This document shows positions 52,498 through 62,942 of a DNA stretch of 64,000 nt, piece after piece. The notes under the pieces were generated by a model. That model had not been told where the DNA came from. It searched no databases and was given only the letters and a program-made list of their open reading frames with translations. Origin of the DNA: Allacma fusca (Eukaryota > Arthropoda > Collembola > Symphypleona > Sminthuridae); the NCBI GenBank assembly GCA_947179485.1, contig OX359247.1:31534801-31598800 (forward strand). Direction: 5' to 3'. Every line of letters starts with the position of its first letter. Within the stretch, counting starts at the first letter, position 1. Both the position numbers and the translations under genes were made by a program.

Positions 52498-53853
52498 AGG
52501 AGAAAGAGAGAGAGAGAGGGAGAGAGAGGAAAAGAAGTAATAAAATGAAACAACTTATGCTGACGATCTTCATCGAATGTTACTGAATTTTCTTCGCGAA
52601 TGGATTCTTTCTTCTTATATTATGTATTAGAGGGAAAGGTAGTAGAAAGACGAAAGAGAGAGAGAGAGAGAAGGTGAGAGACTAGAGGCCAAAGAATCCC
52701 ATAGTTTTCCAGATTTCCCCATAAAATCCATAATGGTCTGAGTCAGTAGCGTGGATACGTGCTCTTGGTTAGGGATATAGGGAACTTAACACTGTGAGTG
52801 AGTACACTCACACATACACACTTAAACATACACATCCACACAGATATATATACATATATATACACATACAAAACAACATTTCCGACTAAAAACTGAGTCA
52901 ATCGATTGTGGAAAACTCTTTACATTCTTCCCTCACGACTTTCCAAATAAAAATATACTCAAAATGTATAAGGCAGCTAGACGAGCTGAGCTGGAGCATG
53001 CATGGAAAGTTGTAGGAGCCTATCCCTTCCAACCTTTATCTACAATGTAGATTCTGTGCATACTTATATATGGAGCTAAAATATGTACATACACATATGA
53101 ACACTTCTCGCACAAACACACACACACAGCTGGGAGCCCAACTCCTTCCTTATACTCACATATTTACCTACACGTGCGTACATACGTACCCACATCGCTC
53201 TCCATTCTTTCCCGAAACACACGTCCGCTGGAAATTGGGACGTTACATTTGATACAACGCTAAACTCCTACTTTGTATACATCACCACTGTAGTAGCACA
53301 GCGCAGAGCACATACATACATACATACATAATTACATACACACATAAGAATATACACACACACACCCATTATTGCAACCTTAGTCTAAGCTAGATATATA
53401 ATATACCCATGGTGCTAGCAAACTAGCAAAGAGCATACAAGAAGTACTACTATTATGCACAGAGCAAAAGTACACAGTATATAATAGTGAAGAGGAAAGG
53501 AATAACGCTAGACTTTCGTACAACATAGTGGATGTATGTATCTCTATCTAAGCTAAAAAGCATAGGAAAAGAAGTAGAAGTTACTTTTAAGCATGTACGG
53601 AACCACGGGAGAAAACCCGGCTCAAGCCGAAGGTAACTTTTTCCCCTATTTTTGAAAAGGTACATACATTGCACACTTAAACCTTCCAAGTTCTAGACTC
53701 ACACACAACAGAGATAATGAGCTAACGCAGGAACTTTCAAAAACCTGTATGTTCAGTGTGGACTTGTAAGGAGCATTACGTTCTCTCTGTATATAGTGAG
53801 AATAACACATGCAAGTTTCAAAACTAGAAAATAATCTAAAGTAGATATATGCT

Positions 53854-53890
<37 letters not shown>

Positions 53891-54600
53891 ACGTATATTT
53901 TACGTGTGTGTGTACCGTATGAGAATGAGAGAGCAAAAGAGTTAGTAGTAGTAGTAGTAGTAGTAATAGTACAAATAATAGTAGCAGTAGTAGTCGTAGT
54001 AGTCGTCGTCGTCGTAGTAGTAGTAATAGTAGTAGCAGCCAGCTAGTAATAATCATAAGACCTCTAAAGTTTTGGCTTGTCCTTTCATTTTTCCAATTTA
54101 CAGGACATTACGTTCCTTTACGCAACATCCTATGTGACTAAAATCTATCCCATACAAAAATATACACGGATTAAGTGCATGCTCTACAGAACCATACGAG
54201 AGAAGGAAAGAGCCGGCGTGTGTTTCCACTGGGAGAGTTTACATACACACATGTCTCCTATTATTCCTCCTTTACTATAGTACGACTAACAAGAGGAAGG
54301 TTGGGCACGGGACTATTTAACATGGCACGGTCCTTACTTCTAATGTGGAAAGTATTGTAATGTATTGGATTTCCATCTGTGAGTTACATGAGCATATAGA
54401 CACGTACATTCTCTATGGATTGGTATGTAGTAGTGTATAGGGATACTTTCCCATTGATATTGCAATAGAAGCCGGACTTTTCCACAATTGTGTAACTTAC
54501 GCCATATCCCAATGCAAGCGCTTTTGGATGTCATGCCGTTTATACGATAATGTCTCCTCTCTCACTACCGCTCATTGGTTTCCTTTTTCTTTTCTTTTTT

Positions 54601-54647
<47 letters not shown>

Positions 54648-56922
54648 TCTCTCTCACTTACAATTTACCGGAATGTGTTTCGTTCCAGTAACTAAAGCTA
54701 TGCAGAAGTTTGCGGGTAAAAGAGGTAGGTAGTAGTGGCCGGTTCAATAATAAGTTGCATTCCCAAGTACAAGTCCATAATTACATGGTTTGCATTTTAT
54801 GAGTCCCTTCTTCTTTTCTTGGGCTTTGGTTCACTTGAAAATTTAATACACACGCCACGGTAAAGTCGAGAGAGTAGTTTCACGGGGGTAGTCTGTATAG
54901 AAATAAGTATACTCTCGTAATGTGTAAAAGCATCCGCAGGTATACATACACACACAATGTGAGAGACATACATACATACATATATAATTACTCACATACA
55001 CACAAACTTACATACACGCATACCTCTACACATCTCTATACACACAAACTGTGGCATCAAGGAGTAATAAGAATAAAACGAAAACTCCTTCCCATTCCAT
55101 GTAGATACATACTTGCTACTTAACTCCTTTTACTAAAACTGAGTGAGAGTATGCTTATACCGTCTCTACTCCCATACTTAAGGAAAACAACAAGGGGCTC
55201 TGACAAGAAACCATAGAGCGATTACAGTGTAACTATTTAAAGGCGTAATATCCGAACCGTTCTCATTCCTCTTATATGAATAATATAATTACTACCACGA
55301 CCCACCATGCATGCAGGCAGGCAGGCCTTGTTGTGCTGAGTAATAAGTGTGGAGGAGCACAATTATGCGGAATCGTATAAGGTTACCTTTCAGAACTGGG
55401 AGCATTTAGATGTGTATAGATTTAGATATACAGACATATAAGTATACAAGCATAGCCTATAAGCACACACACACACACACACACACCAAAATAATACGAG
55501 CATGCTTCGGATGCCGGGACAGTATTTTACAAAAAGGATTTAAACAGAATAGAAAAAAAAGTATCACATTCATTTATTACTCTGTAAGTAAGTATATGCA
55601 CTGGATACTAGGCATCAAAATGGGTATGTATACATTATAAAGTAGTTCGAGAGAGGAAGGAGTCGGTGTGTGCATAATAAGTTCCTGCATATCTAATCAC
55701 TATGTAATTCCATGTGTAACTACGTAAATACATAGATACGTCCGCATATAATATATTATATAGGACTGGGCCAGGAACAATATTACAGAGTGGGAACTGG
55801 GAACAGTTCAAGTTAAGTAAGGCGACCAAAGAAGAGAGCTCATTGAAATTCGCCGAGATTGGGAAACATTTCATGAACCTGTGATGCCACACCCACTTGA
55901 AAATGTCAAGTAATTAAACAAGTCCATTAAAAACACGTACTAACACATGGAAATATTATACGCAGAAAATTTTTCTCCTGTGTACAACAGTCAGCCCGTC
56001 GTCGTTCGTCTCGCAGTCTCAAAAGTCAGTCCTCTCCAAATACTTTCTGTAACCGTATATAAGTGTATGTGTAGATTTGTAGATACATATATATATACGT
56101 ATATATTCTACATAATTTGTAGATACATATATATAAGTATATATTCTACATAATTATATCTATATATAATTAAGTATATACATGTAATCTCTGTCCGTAT
56201 ATATGTACATATATTTTTTCTTATATCAAACGTAGAATATCACACTACAACAACATTTCGCTTTATATGTAAATCTCCGTGAAACTTCTATAGACTATGA
56301 GTGAGAGAGAGCAGAGAAGAGATACTTTTTTTTTATTCTTTTTCCTTCAAGCTCAACTCAACAGTCTTTTCCAGACAGTGTACAGTACTTGTTCAAAAGT
56401 ACACACACGGACTCTGATGCGTGTAGAGGTACTACACCTAAAAACTCACAGATACTACATTACAAAGCGTATGCAGAGAGGGGAAGGAGGGGATACATTA
56501 CTGCCGTCGCCTTATCTAAAATAGTTACATGTTCCACTATATGTTCAAGGGATAGGTATACCGCTAGGAGCTACAGTCAAGGAAAAAAAGGTTTTTTTAA
56601 TGCAGTACAATAAAAATGATAAATTGTACTCTTGCAGAGAGAATGACATACCAAGAGCATCCTCCTTCTCCACTACGGCCAATTTCAACCAAGGGTATTT
56701 TTTTGATAATTCCAGTGCCGTGGCCGTCCCAACTATTCCTCCACCGACGATCGTGATATCGTAACATTTCTTTTCACTGCTCCTTCCTCCACTTCCACCA
56801 CCACCCCCACCAGTACTACTGCGCACCCACCAGTCACCAGCCCCAACAGAAACGAGTCGAAAAGGAAATACCGGAAAAAAATCATCATCATCATCATCAT
56901 CATCAACATCACGTGCGAACAT
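38198..56922 (-). CDS. L2HGDH: L-2-hydroxyglutarate dehydrogenase, mitochondrial (8 exons, complete)
   Basis: FAD-dependent enzyme that oxidises L-2-hydroxyglutarate to 2-oxoglutarate, normally at the inner mitochondrial membrane (DAO-type FAD fold). The exons I place are 56922-56652, 47435-47334, 46922-46866, 46441-46317, 45528-45349, 43518-43357, 41837-41548 and 38393-38198. All have GT/AG borders and matching phases. The spliced frame is open and gives about 460 residues, close to the human length of 463. Visible landmarks are the Rossmann motif VGGGIVG near residues 59-65, then [109 protein letters not shown] and [14 protein letters not shown], ending in QKQFSL and a TAG stop. The order matches the animal protein from end to end. 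The start is uncertain: the first in-frame ATGs are at 56934 and 56922, and the second has the better context. Residues 7-14 are eight aspartates, which is odd for a mitochondrial leader. Confidence 0.95.
41548..41837 (-). CDS. L2HGDH: L2HGDH exon 7
   Basis: A 290-base exon between CTTACTTAG| and CG|GTATGA. It opens with [20 protein letters not shown], contains [16 protein letters not shown], and closes with [10 protein letters not shown] and the first two bases of an arginine codon. On the sense strand the donor is followed directly by a long CT tract (41530 down to about 41480). Confidence 0.94.
42217..42256 (+). repeat. (GA)20 in L2HGDH intron 6
   Basis: Pure GA run, (CT)n on the L2HGDH sense strand. 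Confidence 0.9.
43357..43518 (-). CDS. L2HGDH: L2HGDH exon 6
   Basis: A 162-base exon between TTTCCACAG| and CCT|GTAAAT. It encodes [20 protein letters not shown], then [20 protein letters not shown] and GNIYP. The PFRGEYLL segment is a hallmark of this family. Confidence 0.94.
45349..45528 (-). CDS. L2HGDH: L2HGDH exon 5
   Basis: A 180-base, phase 0 to 0 exon between GTATAG| and AAA|GTAAGA. It encodes [20 protein letters not shown] and continues to NEEGK. It is 60 codons long and fits exactly between exons 4 and 6. Confidence 0.93.
46317..46441 (-). CDS. L2HGDH: L2HGDH exon 4
   Basis: A 125-base exon from AATTTAG| to a weak donor AAA|GTTTGT. It encodes [20 protein letters not shown], then [22 protein letters not shown]. 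The donor is followed within about 25 bases, on the sense strand, by a long CT tract. Confidence 0.92.
46866..46922 (-). CDS. L2HGDH: L2HGDH exon 3
   Basis: A 57-base exon that follows a long pyrimidine tract and CACAAG|, and ends ATTG|GTGAGG. It encodes [18 protein letters not shown]. Its phases join exons 2 and 4 without frame change. Confidence 0.92.
47334..47435 (-). CDS. L2HGDH: L2HGDH exon 2 (FAD contact segment)
   Basis: This 102-base exon is bounded by ATATAG| and A|GTAAGT. It encodes [20 protein letters not shown] followed by [13 protein letters not shown]. It begins in phase 1, completing the alanine codon from exon 1, and ends in phase 1, completing the serine codon of exon 3. The match to the animal family is nearly gap-free. 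A Cys stands where the human enzyme has Ser in VIHSGIYY. Confidence 0.93.
50880..51035 (-). CDS. Possible terminal exon paired with 52101-51966
   Basis: After ATTGGTTAG| the phase-0 frame reads [20 protein letters not shown], then [14 protein letters not shown], and stops at TAG (50882-50880). The first 25 residues look like protein. The rest is encoded by a degenerate CT repeat. The phase fits the exon upstream. The acceptor tract is weak and no other partner was found. Confidence 0.28.
   Translation of the reverse strand, partial: DGNCDKVAIEMGFGKNKLFGRCRHLSRSLSVSLSPSFLLPIAHSRSLVYTL
51966..52101 (-). CDS. Exon-like segment inside L2HGDH intron 1 (same strand)
   Basis: Borders are CTCTGCCAG| and GTCAAG|GTAACA. 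Only one of three frames is open across the 136 bases: [45 protein letters not shown]. It enters in phase 2 and leaves in phase 0, so it cannot be inserted into L2HGDH between exons 1 and 2 (phase 1) without breaking that frame. It probably belongs to a nested gene on the same strand, joined in phase to the segment at 51035-50880. I do not recognise the protein. Confidence 0.4.
53944..54048 (+). repeat. (GTA)n/(GTC)n trinucleotide array in L2HGDH intron 1
   Basis: TAGTAGTAGTAG with TAATAG and GTCGTCGTCG blocks, about 100 bp. A (TA)n(GT)n tract precedes it at 53858-53890. Confidence 0.85.
54603..54656 (+). repeat. (CT)n microsatellite in L2HGDH intron 1
   Basis: CT tract with one CACT break. 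It is the one long tract in the L2HGDH gene that is GA on the sense strand. Confidence 0.9.
56076..56153 (+). repeat. Tandem duplication of a 40-bp AT-rich unit
   Basis: Copy one (56076-56115) and copy two (56116-56153) both read TTTGTAGATACATATATATA... to ...TATATTCTACATAA. They differ by 2 bases in length and one substitution. Confidence 0.75.
56652..56922 (-). CDS. L2HGDH: L2HGDH exon 1 (start and FAD-binding motif)
   Basis: The exon carries [19 protein letters not shown] and [11 protein letters not shown] and ends in a CTTG|GTATGT donor in phase 1. An in-frame TAA lies just upstream at about 57001. Before the FAD motif come eight Asp codons made by a GAT repeat, and a glycine run. A pyrimidine-rich stretch followed by GCGCAG lies between these, so part of this exon could be intron, with a real first exon further upstream. 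The 3' part of the exon is certain and the 5' part is not. Confidence 0.75.
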
Positions 56923-57971
56923 TATAACACACATACACGGTAGTACCTTCACTTTCCTACTTTTAGTAACAAACACATTGTCAGAAAACGATATTATATC
57001 TTATTCCAAAAGTAATGGATCTGACAGTAGTATATCCCAAAAATTATCTTCGTCCAAACATTCATATACTCCCAAACTACCACCCTCATCATATTCCGAC
57101 ACTATATCAAATATGCATACCATTAATGCAGACCCAACATGATACCATTAATACATCATGGAGCGAGGAGGGACTGGAGCATACCGGATGCATTACTAAA
57201 AACCCCCAACTAATTATCCAACTCAAGCTTCTCACCCCACTAAGCTGATCTGCCCCGAAATCATTTAATAATTTTCAAAAAAATGTAATCATTTGATACA
57301 GTCCCTATACAGTCTCTGCAGTCTGGAGTCATTTCCATGAAAACCAACTTTAACAATACCACATACTACAAACGTGAATGAACAAAGGAGGAAAATCCTC
57401 ATTGAATGTAGACACAATTCCGTAGAATTAATCATTCCGAAACCTCTAGGACTCCGGAAGACATTGAACCAGGGAGAAATCACTACCCTATAGAAACCCG
57501 GGCTGTTACACTTGTGAGAGAAAAATCAGAGTAAAACTATTTCAAGAAGAAAAGAGAGTAGTGGAAAAAAACTGGGAATATTATAGAGACGAAATGAAGA
57601 GAAAAAGAAGAAGGGAAAAAAACACAATACAGGGGGAAAAAAAAGTGTACAACATAAGAAGACGAGAGAATGTGGATAGAAAAAGTTGATGATTATTATT
57701 ACTAAAGGTAAAGGTCTTTCTCTTTGTATTAAAAAAAACGCATGTATAAACGTCACGGGGAGATATAAGTACGAGACTCCATGCATAGATTTTCGTCTGA
57801 ACAGACATGAATAAAGCATATCAAACTATGTACATGACCGGGAGACAATAAGAGAGCGAGAGGAGAAGCAGAAGAAGAAGAGAGAAAAAACTGCATTGAC
57901 TGTCTTCAGATGAAAAGATATGAAATGAGAATGAATGATGATCACTGGAATGCCACAATTGACTAATGGTC

Positions 57972-58003
<32 letters not shown>

Positions 58004-58523
58004 AGCTAGCAACTCGCTGCAAAACTCCAACAGTTATTCGGAGACTCTAGACAGACTGCTCCTACTAATACAAACTATCTACAATAACAGATTCAGTTAT
58101 ACACTGTGCTTAATAATAATAATAATGACAATCATATAGGCAGAGACGTCCGTCAAGCCAGGGTTACTCTGCTGTAGGAATAAAATACAAAGCCCTCCTG
58201 CACCTCCCTTCATTTCAATTTCCCTTTCTATGTATATCATCGTGGTTGTCAGGAGTACAAGAGTAGTAGTGGTTGTGATAGGAGGACAAGCATAGTAGAG
58301 CACGCACAAGAATCTCTATAGTATCAGAACTTGTGCTCTACAGTAATGACATAATAATACATGGTCATCTTTACGCTAAACCCCACTCGTCAAAAGCAAG
58401 TCAAGTCGTCCGCGAGCACTATTGGTAAAAAAAAAACCTATAGATAACACTTATTATTTCCAGGAAGGTATGCCTGCCTACACAGAGTAAAGTAATAGGC
58501 AATGATAAAAACCAATGGCATAC

Positions 58524-58594
58524 TTGTACACCAACTGAAATATTTCTTAAGAGATCGGACTCCGCCGAGAACCTTAATACAGTGTGTGTAGGTT
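58524..58594 (-). CDS. Possible internal exon upstream of L2HGDH
   Basis: A very pyrimidine-rich acceptor (CTTCTCCGCTCCCCCTCAG|) and a good donor (GTACAA|GTATGC) enclose 71 bases. One frame reads PTHTVLRFSAESDLLRNISV GVQ; another frame is open as well. It lies 1.6 kb upstream of L2HGDH on the same strand, so a 5' exon of that gene or part of a neighbour are both possible. I see no start codon. Confidence 0.27.
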
Positions 58595-58865
58595 CTGAGG
58601 GGGAGCGGAGAAGTACCCGATGTGCATTAGTAATTCAGGATATGACTTCAAGCACAGGTTTCCTAACGGATTCCTTGTAATAGGATTCTTTCATACATAG
58701 GATTTACGGATTTACATACCATCAAAAAATACTACACACATACTTCCATATTAGGCTCCACAAAGACAAAGTATTCTGGTGAAGTTACTAGAATGTAGTC
58801 CGTTCGGAATAGTAAAGGTTCTATCCTGAAGCTGTTCTTTTATATACATACGTATATTCGGGAGG

Positions 58866-59312
58866 ATGGGATCCCTCAACCACAAACAGGATCTTACCTA
58901 CAGGAAGGGTCCGAAAGTTGAAGGAGGATACAGTATTTCCATGACTCGAGGCTACTCAAAAGTCTCTTTTGTTTTCCCAGAGACCAACATTACTGCTCTC
59001 ACAGTCCAAGTGAGGCCGATCATGCATCTGCATACGGACTGTTCCAAGACTCTATCTCGAGCTAACTCACTCTCTCAACTGTTCCTTCCAGTCCTCACTA
59101 TATATTTGTACAACAAGAGATGTTTTCTTTCCCTACATAGCCCTTCTATACCCTCACAATCAACTATTCCAAGTGCAACATTTTTTTTATGTAACTATGT
59201 TTTATGTTCAACACTTCTATACTTAACAATTGAATTGTGTACAACCAATACTTCTACAAACCCCAATACATTTCTCTCCTTACCAAAAATTATAGGCGGA
59301 ACATTTCTCTGA
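58866..59312 (+). CDS. 148-codon open frame, unrecognised
   Basis: A true ATG in good context (GGAGGATGG) begins a frame of 148 codons. The first 80 codons have natural-looking usage: MGSLNHKQDLTYRKGPKVEG, GYSISMTRGYSKVSFVFPET, NITALTVQVRPIMHLHTDCS. The rest becomes a Ser/Thr/Leu-rich low-complexity tail. A donor-like CCAA|GTGAGG and acceptor-like TTTTCCCAG lie inside, so it may be spliced. No family is recognised. Confidence 0.3.
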   Translation: MGSLNHKQDLTYRKGPKVEGGYSISMTRGYSKVSFVFPETNITALTVQVRPIMHLHTDCSKTLSRANSLSQLFLPVLTIYLYNKRCFLSLHSPSIPSQSTIPSATFFLCNYVLCSTLLYLTIELCTTNTSTNPNTFLSLPKIIGGTFL

Positions 59313-59458
59313 AAGTATACATATACTTCAACAACTCTTGCTTGAAAAATTCCTACACTCCGACCAGAATTACATGCAACATTTCTATTACTTAACAATG
59401 TTACATGTAACATGCATGTCTACATGTACTTAAAAATCCTAAATCATACATAACATTA

Positions 59459-59865
59459 ATGTTAGTCAAACTCCCAGTTCGTCAGTCCCACTCCCGATCA
59501 GTCCCAGAAGCGCTGTGATACACTCACTCCACTCACTCCTATGCTATCTACAGTGTGAGTCCAACTCAGTCTCAGTCCCAATGAGACTCTGTGGTCAAAC
59601 TCCCAGTCAGTCCCCAAGGATACAAAATGGCGCTCACTTTCATCCTTGGGCTTTAATATATGGCGCGAAAATTTAAAAATTGCCTAATATTGTACGCGCA
59701 TCAGTCCCGCTCAGTCCATGCACTTGAATCAGTTCAATCCGTCAGTCCCACTCAGTCTCAGTCCCAACCGTTTTCATACATATCAGTCCCACTCTCACTC
59801 CAATCCCACTCCACTCCCTATGTTTTCGCTCAGTCCCAAAGAGCTGAGTCCCGTTTGACTAACAT
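59459..59865. mobile_element. MITE-like element, 407 bp, TA duplication, CAGTCCCA-rich interior
   Basis: The ends are perfect 13-bp inverted repeats, ATGTTAGTCAAAC at the left and its complement at the right. Each end is flanked by TA (59457-59458 and 59866-59867), the target duplication of Tc1/mariner-type elements. There is no room for a transposase. The interior carries about ten CAGTCCCA/CAGTCCCG words, all in the same orientation, around a short GC-rich core (ATATATGGCGCGAAAA). Confidence 0.65.
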
Positions 59866-60099
59866 TACATAACATCCCCAACCTATTCATTCCGTTTCTA
59901 TCTCTCTCTCTCTCTCTCTCTCACTCTCGTTAAAGCAAGATCCATTTGCTCACATGTTGGAAATAGCACCAGTGCAGTAGTACAACTACTACTTGGAATT
60001 GTTGTAGTTTCCAGTAGGTTTCCTACAGAGCCTCATCATGTAGTAATAAGACTGCCTCTTGGCACAACTCTGATAGCTTTGAGACTAGCTATGGGAGAG

Positions 60100-60690
60100 A
60101 AGTAAAAGACCATTATAAATATATAAGCAACAATTATCATGTGAATCTTATAGGGACGTTAAGACTACCTTTTATCCTTGACTTGAACGTGATCACTACT
60201 AGGCGTGGCAGTTCCTTTTTGCTGGACCAGCTTACATCACATAACTATCCTACTAGCACTATTAAACTACATACTCATCCCCAAACCTCCTTCAGAACAC
60301 ACATACTAACTCACTTCCAACAAGAATCTCACTTAAACTCTATACCGTCCAGCCTTTACCATTACATAAACCTCCTCCAACCCCTGCAACTACATCACAA
60401 TATCAAGAACCCCACTCTAACACCAACCATACAAAATACTTTCAAAAATTCAACCAAAATTCCTCCCAACAATTTACAAACAATACCATTTCAGACACCT
60501 CCAATTTCCCAAATATGAACAGAATATACCCTCCTAAAATCACAAAATACATATATACAAACACTCCCACAAAACTCAACCACGCATAAATACATAATTC
60601 AAAATAAATTCAAAAACAAACCCCCCCCCCTCTCCAAAAAAATTTTTTTGTACTCCTTCAAAATCATTTTCGCCACACACAAAAAAAAAT
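60100..60690 (+). other. Strand-asymmetric, G-poor stretch
   Basis: From about 60240 to 60640 the plus strand has very few G residues and consists of A, C and T (ACTCCAACC-type words). A 125-codon frame here is low complexity. No gene is supported. Confidence 0.5.
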
Positions 60691-60691
60691 C

Positions 60692-61574
60692 CTACCTCCA
60701 AAGAGTCAACATTTCAATAAAAGTCAAGACATGGCCCAATCCAATAATGAGGCTCCACAAAGCAAAGGCCTTTTCCTGTCCTGAGTATATGTTCTTGTGA
60801 ATGAACCTGCTTTGAATCCAATGAATATTAAATAGAAGACCAGAATACTATTTGGAAATGAAGGAAGGCCAGATGGTTGATTAAAAGTAGAGCAGAGTAA
60901 AAACCGGAATGAAAAACCGAGAGATGTCATAAAAATTTATGGAACGTAGAATGCAATCAGGAATTTTTCCCCTCATCAAAAAAAAAACACACACACACAC
61001 ATAACAGTCTCCCTCACCAAATTACTTTCATAATTGTCAAGTCAGATCTGAATTACCGATAGACGTACCAAGAGCCAATGAGTTTTACAAATAAGGAATT
61101 CTCATTAAATTTTTTTTGTAAATACAACAAGTCTCCTACACAAATTCTTTCTATATACTCAAATCATTTCCCCTTATCATAGTATTTAACACTCATTCAT
61201 TCCAGATTCCATTTAATTTTTTATTCTCCATAATAATCCCATTTAAAAAAAAAGTCTCGTTGCCGAAATCCTCTCCCAAGAACTCAAATCATCTTTCATA
61301 CATTGGCTATTTAACGATTTTTTTTTCTAATCACATTTACTACTCCCTCATTCCAAATCCCTTTAATTGGGTACTCTCTATAATTTCCTTTAATTATTAA
61401 TAATACTTTTCTAACCTGAGGATGTTACCTTGACTGTTTCTCTGGGTTATTTGTCCGGTTTAATCCATGAACCGGGAGACCCACCCGGCTTGATGATGTC
61501 GAATAGGAACAAAGGCCTCGACCAACTCCCACAATCACTTTTTCAAAAATGGTCTTTTTTAGGAGGAATTCCAT
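60692..61574 (-). CDS. Small predicted mitochondrial single-pass membrane protein (2 exons, 86 aa, family unknown)
   Basis: Exon 1 (61574-61429) starts at a good ATG (TTACAATGG) with an in-frame TAA just upstream, and ends TCAAG|GTAACA in phase 2. Exon 2 (60806-60692) follows AAAGCAG| and ends in TAG. The joined frame codes for 86 residues. Residues 1-30 (MEFLLKKTIFEKVIVGVGRG, then LCSYSTSSSR) are basic, hydroxylated and free of acidic residues except Glu2 and Glu11, like a mitochondrial leader. Later come HGLNRTNNPEKQSRFIHKNI and a hydrophobic helix, AFALWSLIIGLGHVLTFIEM, near the C-terminus. Size and layout resemble small respiratory-chain subunits such as COX7C or COX8, but I cannot match the sequence. 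I infer the splice joint from phase and border quality. If the acceptor is the upstream ATAG near 60858 instead, the second exon would be read in another frame. Confidence 0.55.
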
Positions 61575-61719
61575 TGTAATTTAAAATCCTTGAGGAAATC
61601 TTATCCCACAAATTCACACGGATGTAAATACCACGAGATTTGGAGAAGTTTACAACTTTTTTATCACAATTTACAAGGATGATGACGGCGAGAAACAAAT
61701 GTGGTGGTCCGTGGTCTTC

Positions 61720-61740
61720 CAGAACTGACGTCGTACGTGG
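61720..61740 (-). promoter_or_regulatory. CRE-like site upstream of the small mitochondrial gene
   Basis: TGACGTC at 61726-61732 is followed by TACGTG. It lies about 150 bases upstream of the ATG at 61574, in a short CpG-rich patch. CREB-type sites are common in promoters of nuclear genes for mitochondrial proteins. This is a motif match only. Confidence 0.3.
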
Positions 61741-61749
61741 AGTCCATGT

Positions 61750-61785
<36 letters not shown>

Positions 61786-62942
61786 TGTATGTGTATGTGT
61801 GTGTGCGAGTATATATGTACGTACATGTGTAAGACCTGTAGTATCTATTACGTGAAGGGAAAATCAATGGAGCTCCAAAGCAAGAGTGACGCTCGGAGGT
61901 ACTGCAAGCGCGTCCTAGCGTTGCATTACCCAAGCCTGGGGATGAATACTTGGGATTTCGTCCGTCAGATAATGGGGTTGTGAATTCAGGGAGAATCAAT
62001 GGGATACTTGAAAATGTTGAGATTTTAAATTTTGCCTACAGTTTAGTTTTAATTTTCAGGGAAATAAACGTGGAAATTCAAGCCGGTTAAAGTTTAAAAT
62101 CGGAGTTTGTGACTTGGTAATTAAATTGGGGCGAAATGAGATCATGGGTTGTTTCCTATGTGGGATTTAAATCGTTTTGCCGGGAGAAGGGAAACCGGGC
62201 TTTCTTTGTAAAATAATGTGTGGGAGAGAAAATAAAGCGACAGGAATGGGCTTGGAAATTGTGTTTTATTTTAATTATTATGTTATGTATGTTCATTATT
62301 GTGTTTCTACTATTTTTGTGTGCTGTTTCGTTGAGATATGTTGATCAGGGATAGGGGTCGTAGCCTTCAAGCATGTGAAGCGAATTGGGGAATTTTTGAG
62401 GATTTTAGACTACAGATATTTGTTCTCGGTGAAAAATTTTCTCGGAGATATTTTGACGTAAAATTTGCGGACTTTCCAGAGAGTTAGCTAGCAGGTCCTT
62501 GGTTGCAAATTGTGGACATGAGGCTCAGGATGAGGGGGAAAGACTGGGGAGAATTCACCTTTACGAGCGAAGATGAGAAAGAGATGTGAAATGAGGTACT
62601 TTGGTTATTGCAATTTTGTCAACGATGACCCGGCGATGGACAGTCACTAGGAGCCAGGAATTTGAGTCAAAGTTTGTGAATTGTTTACTGAGTTGCAATG
62701 AAAATAAAAAAATTTTCTTTCCTATAATCTTGCCACACAGTGGTCCGTTTGCCGATGTTGGGTCCATTCTAGATCTAAACATTCTTCCAGGGAATACTAA
62801 TTTGTAGTGATATGTAATTCAACAAATCTCGACATTACTTCGTTTTTGACCACTGTGACTGTAATCATTCTTGAACTACGTCAACGAAACAATTTTTGAA
62901 AAGTCTGGAAAAGAATTTGCTTCAAATGGGTGAATCAGATAT

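Noticed and set aside
60141..60518. 125-codon plus-strand frame
   Set aside because: It exists only because the strand is nearly free of G, which removes TAG and TGA stops.
61640..61983. Plus-strand frames ending WWSVVFQN and NTWDFVRQIMGL
   Set aside because: They lie in the likely promoter of the minus-strand small gene, are interrupted by a GT repeat, and have no clear upstream exon.
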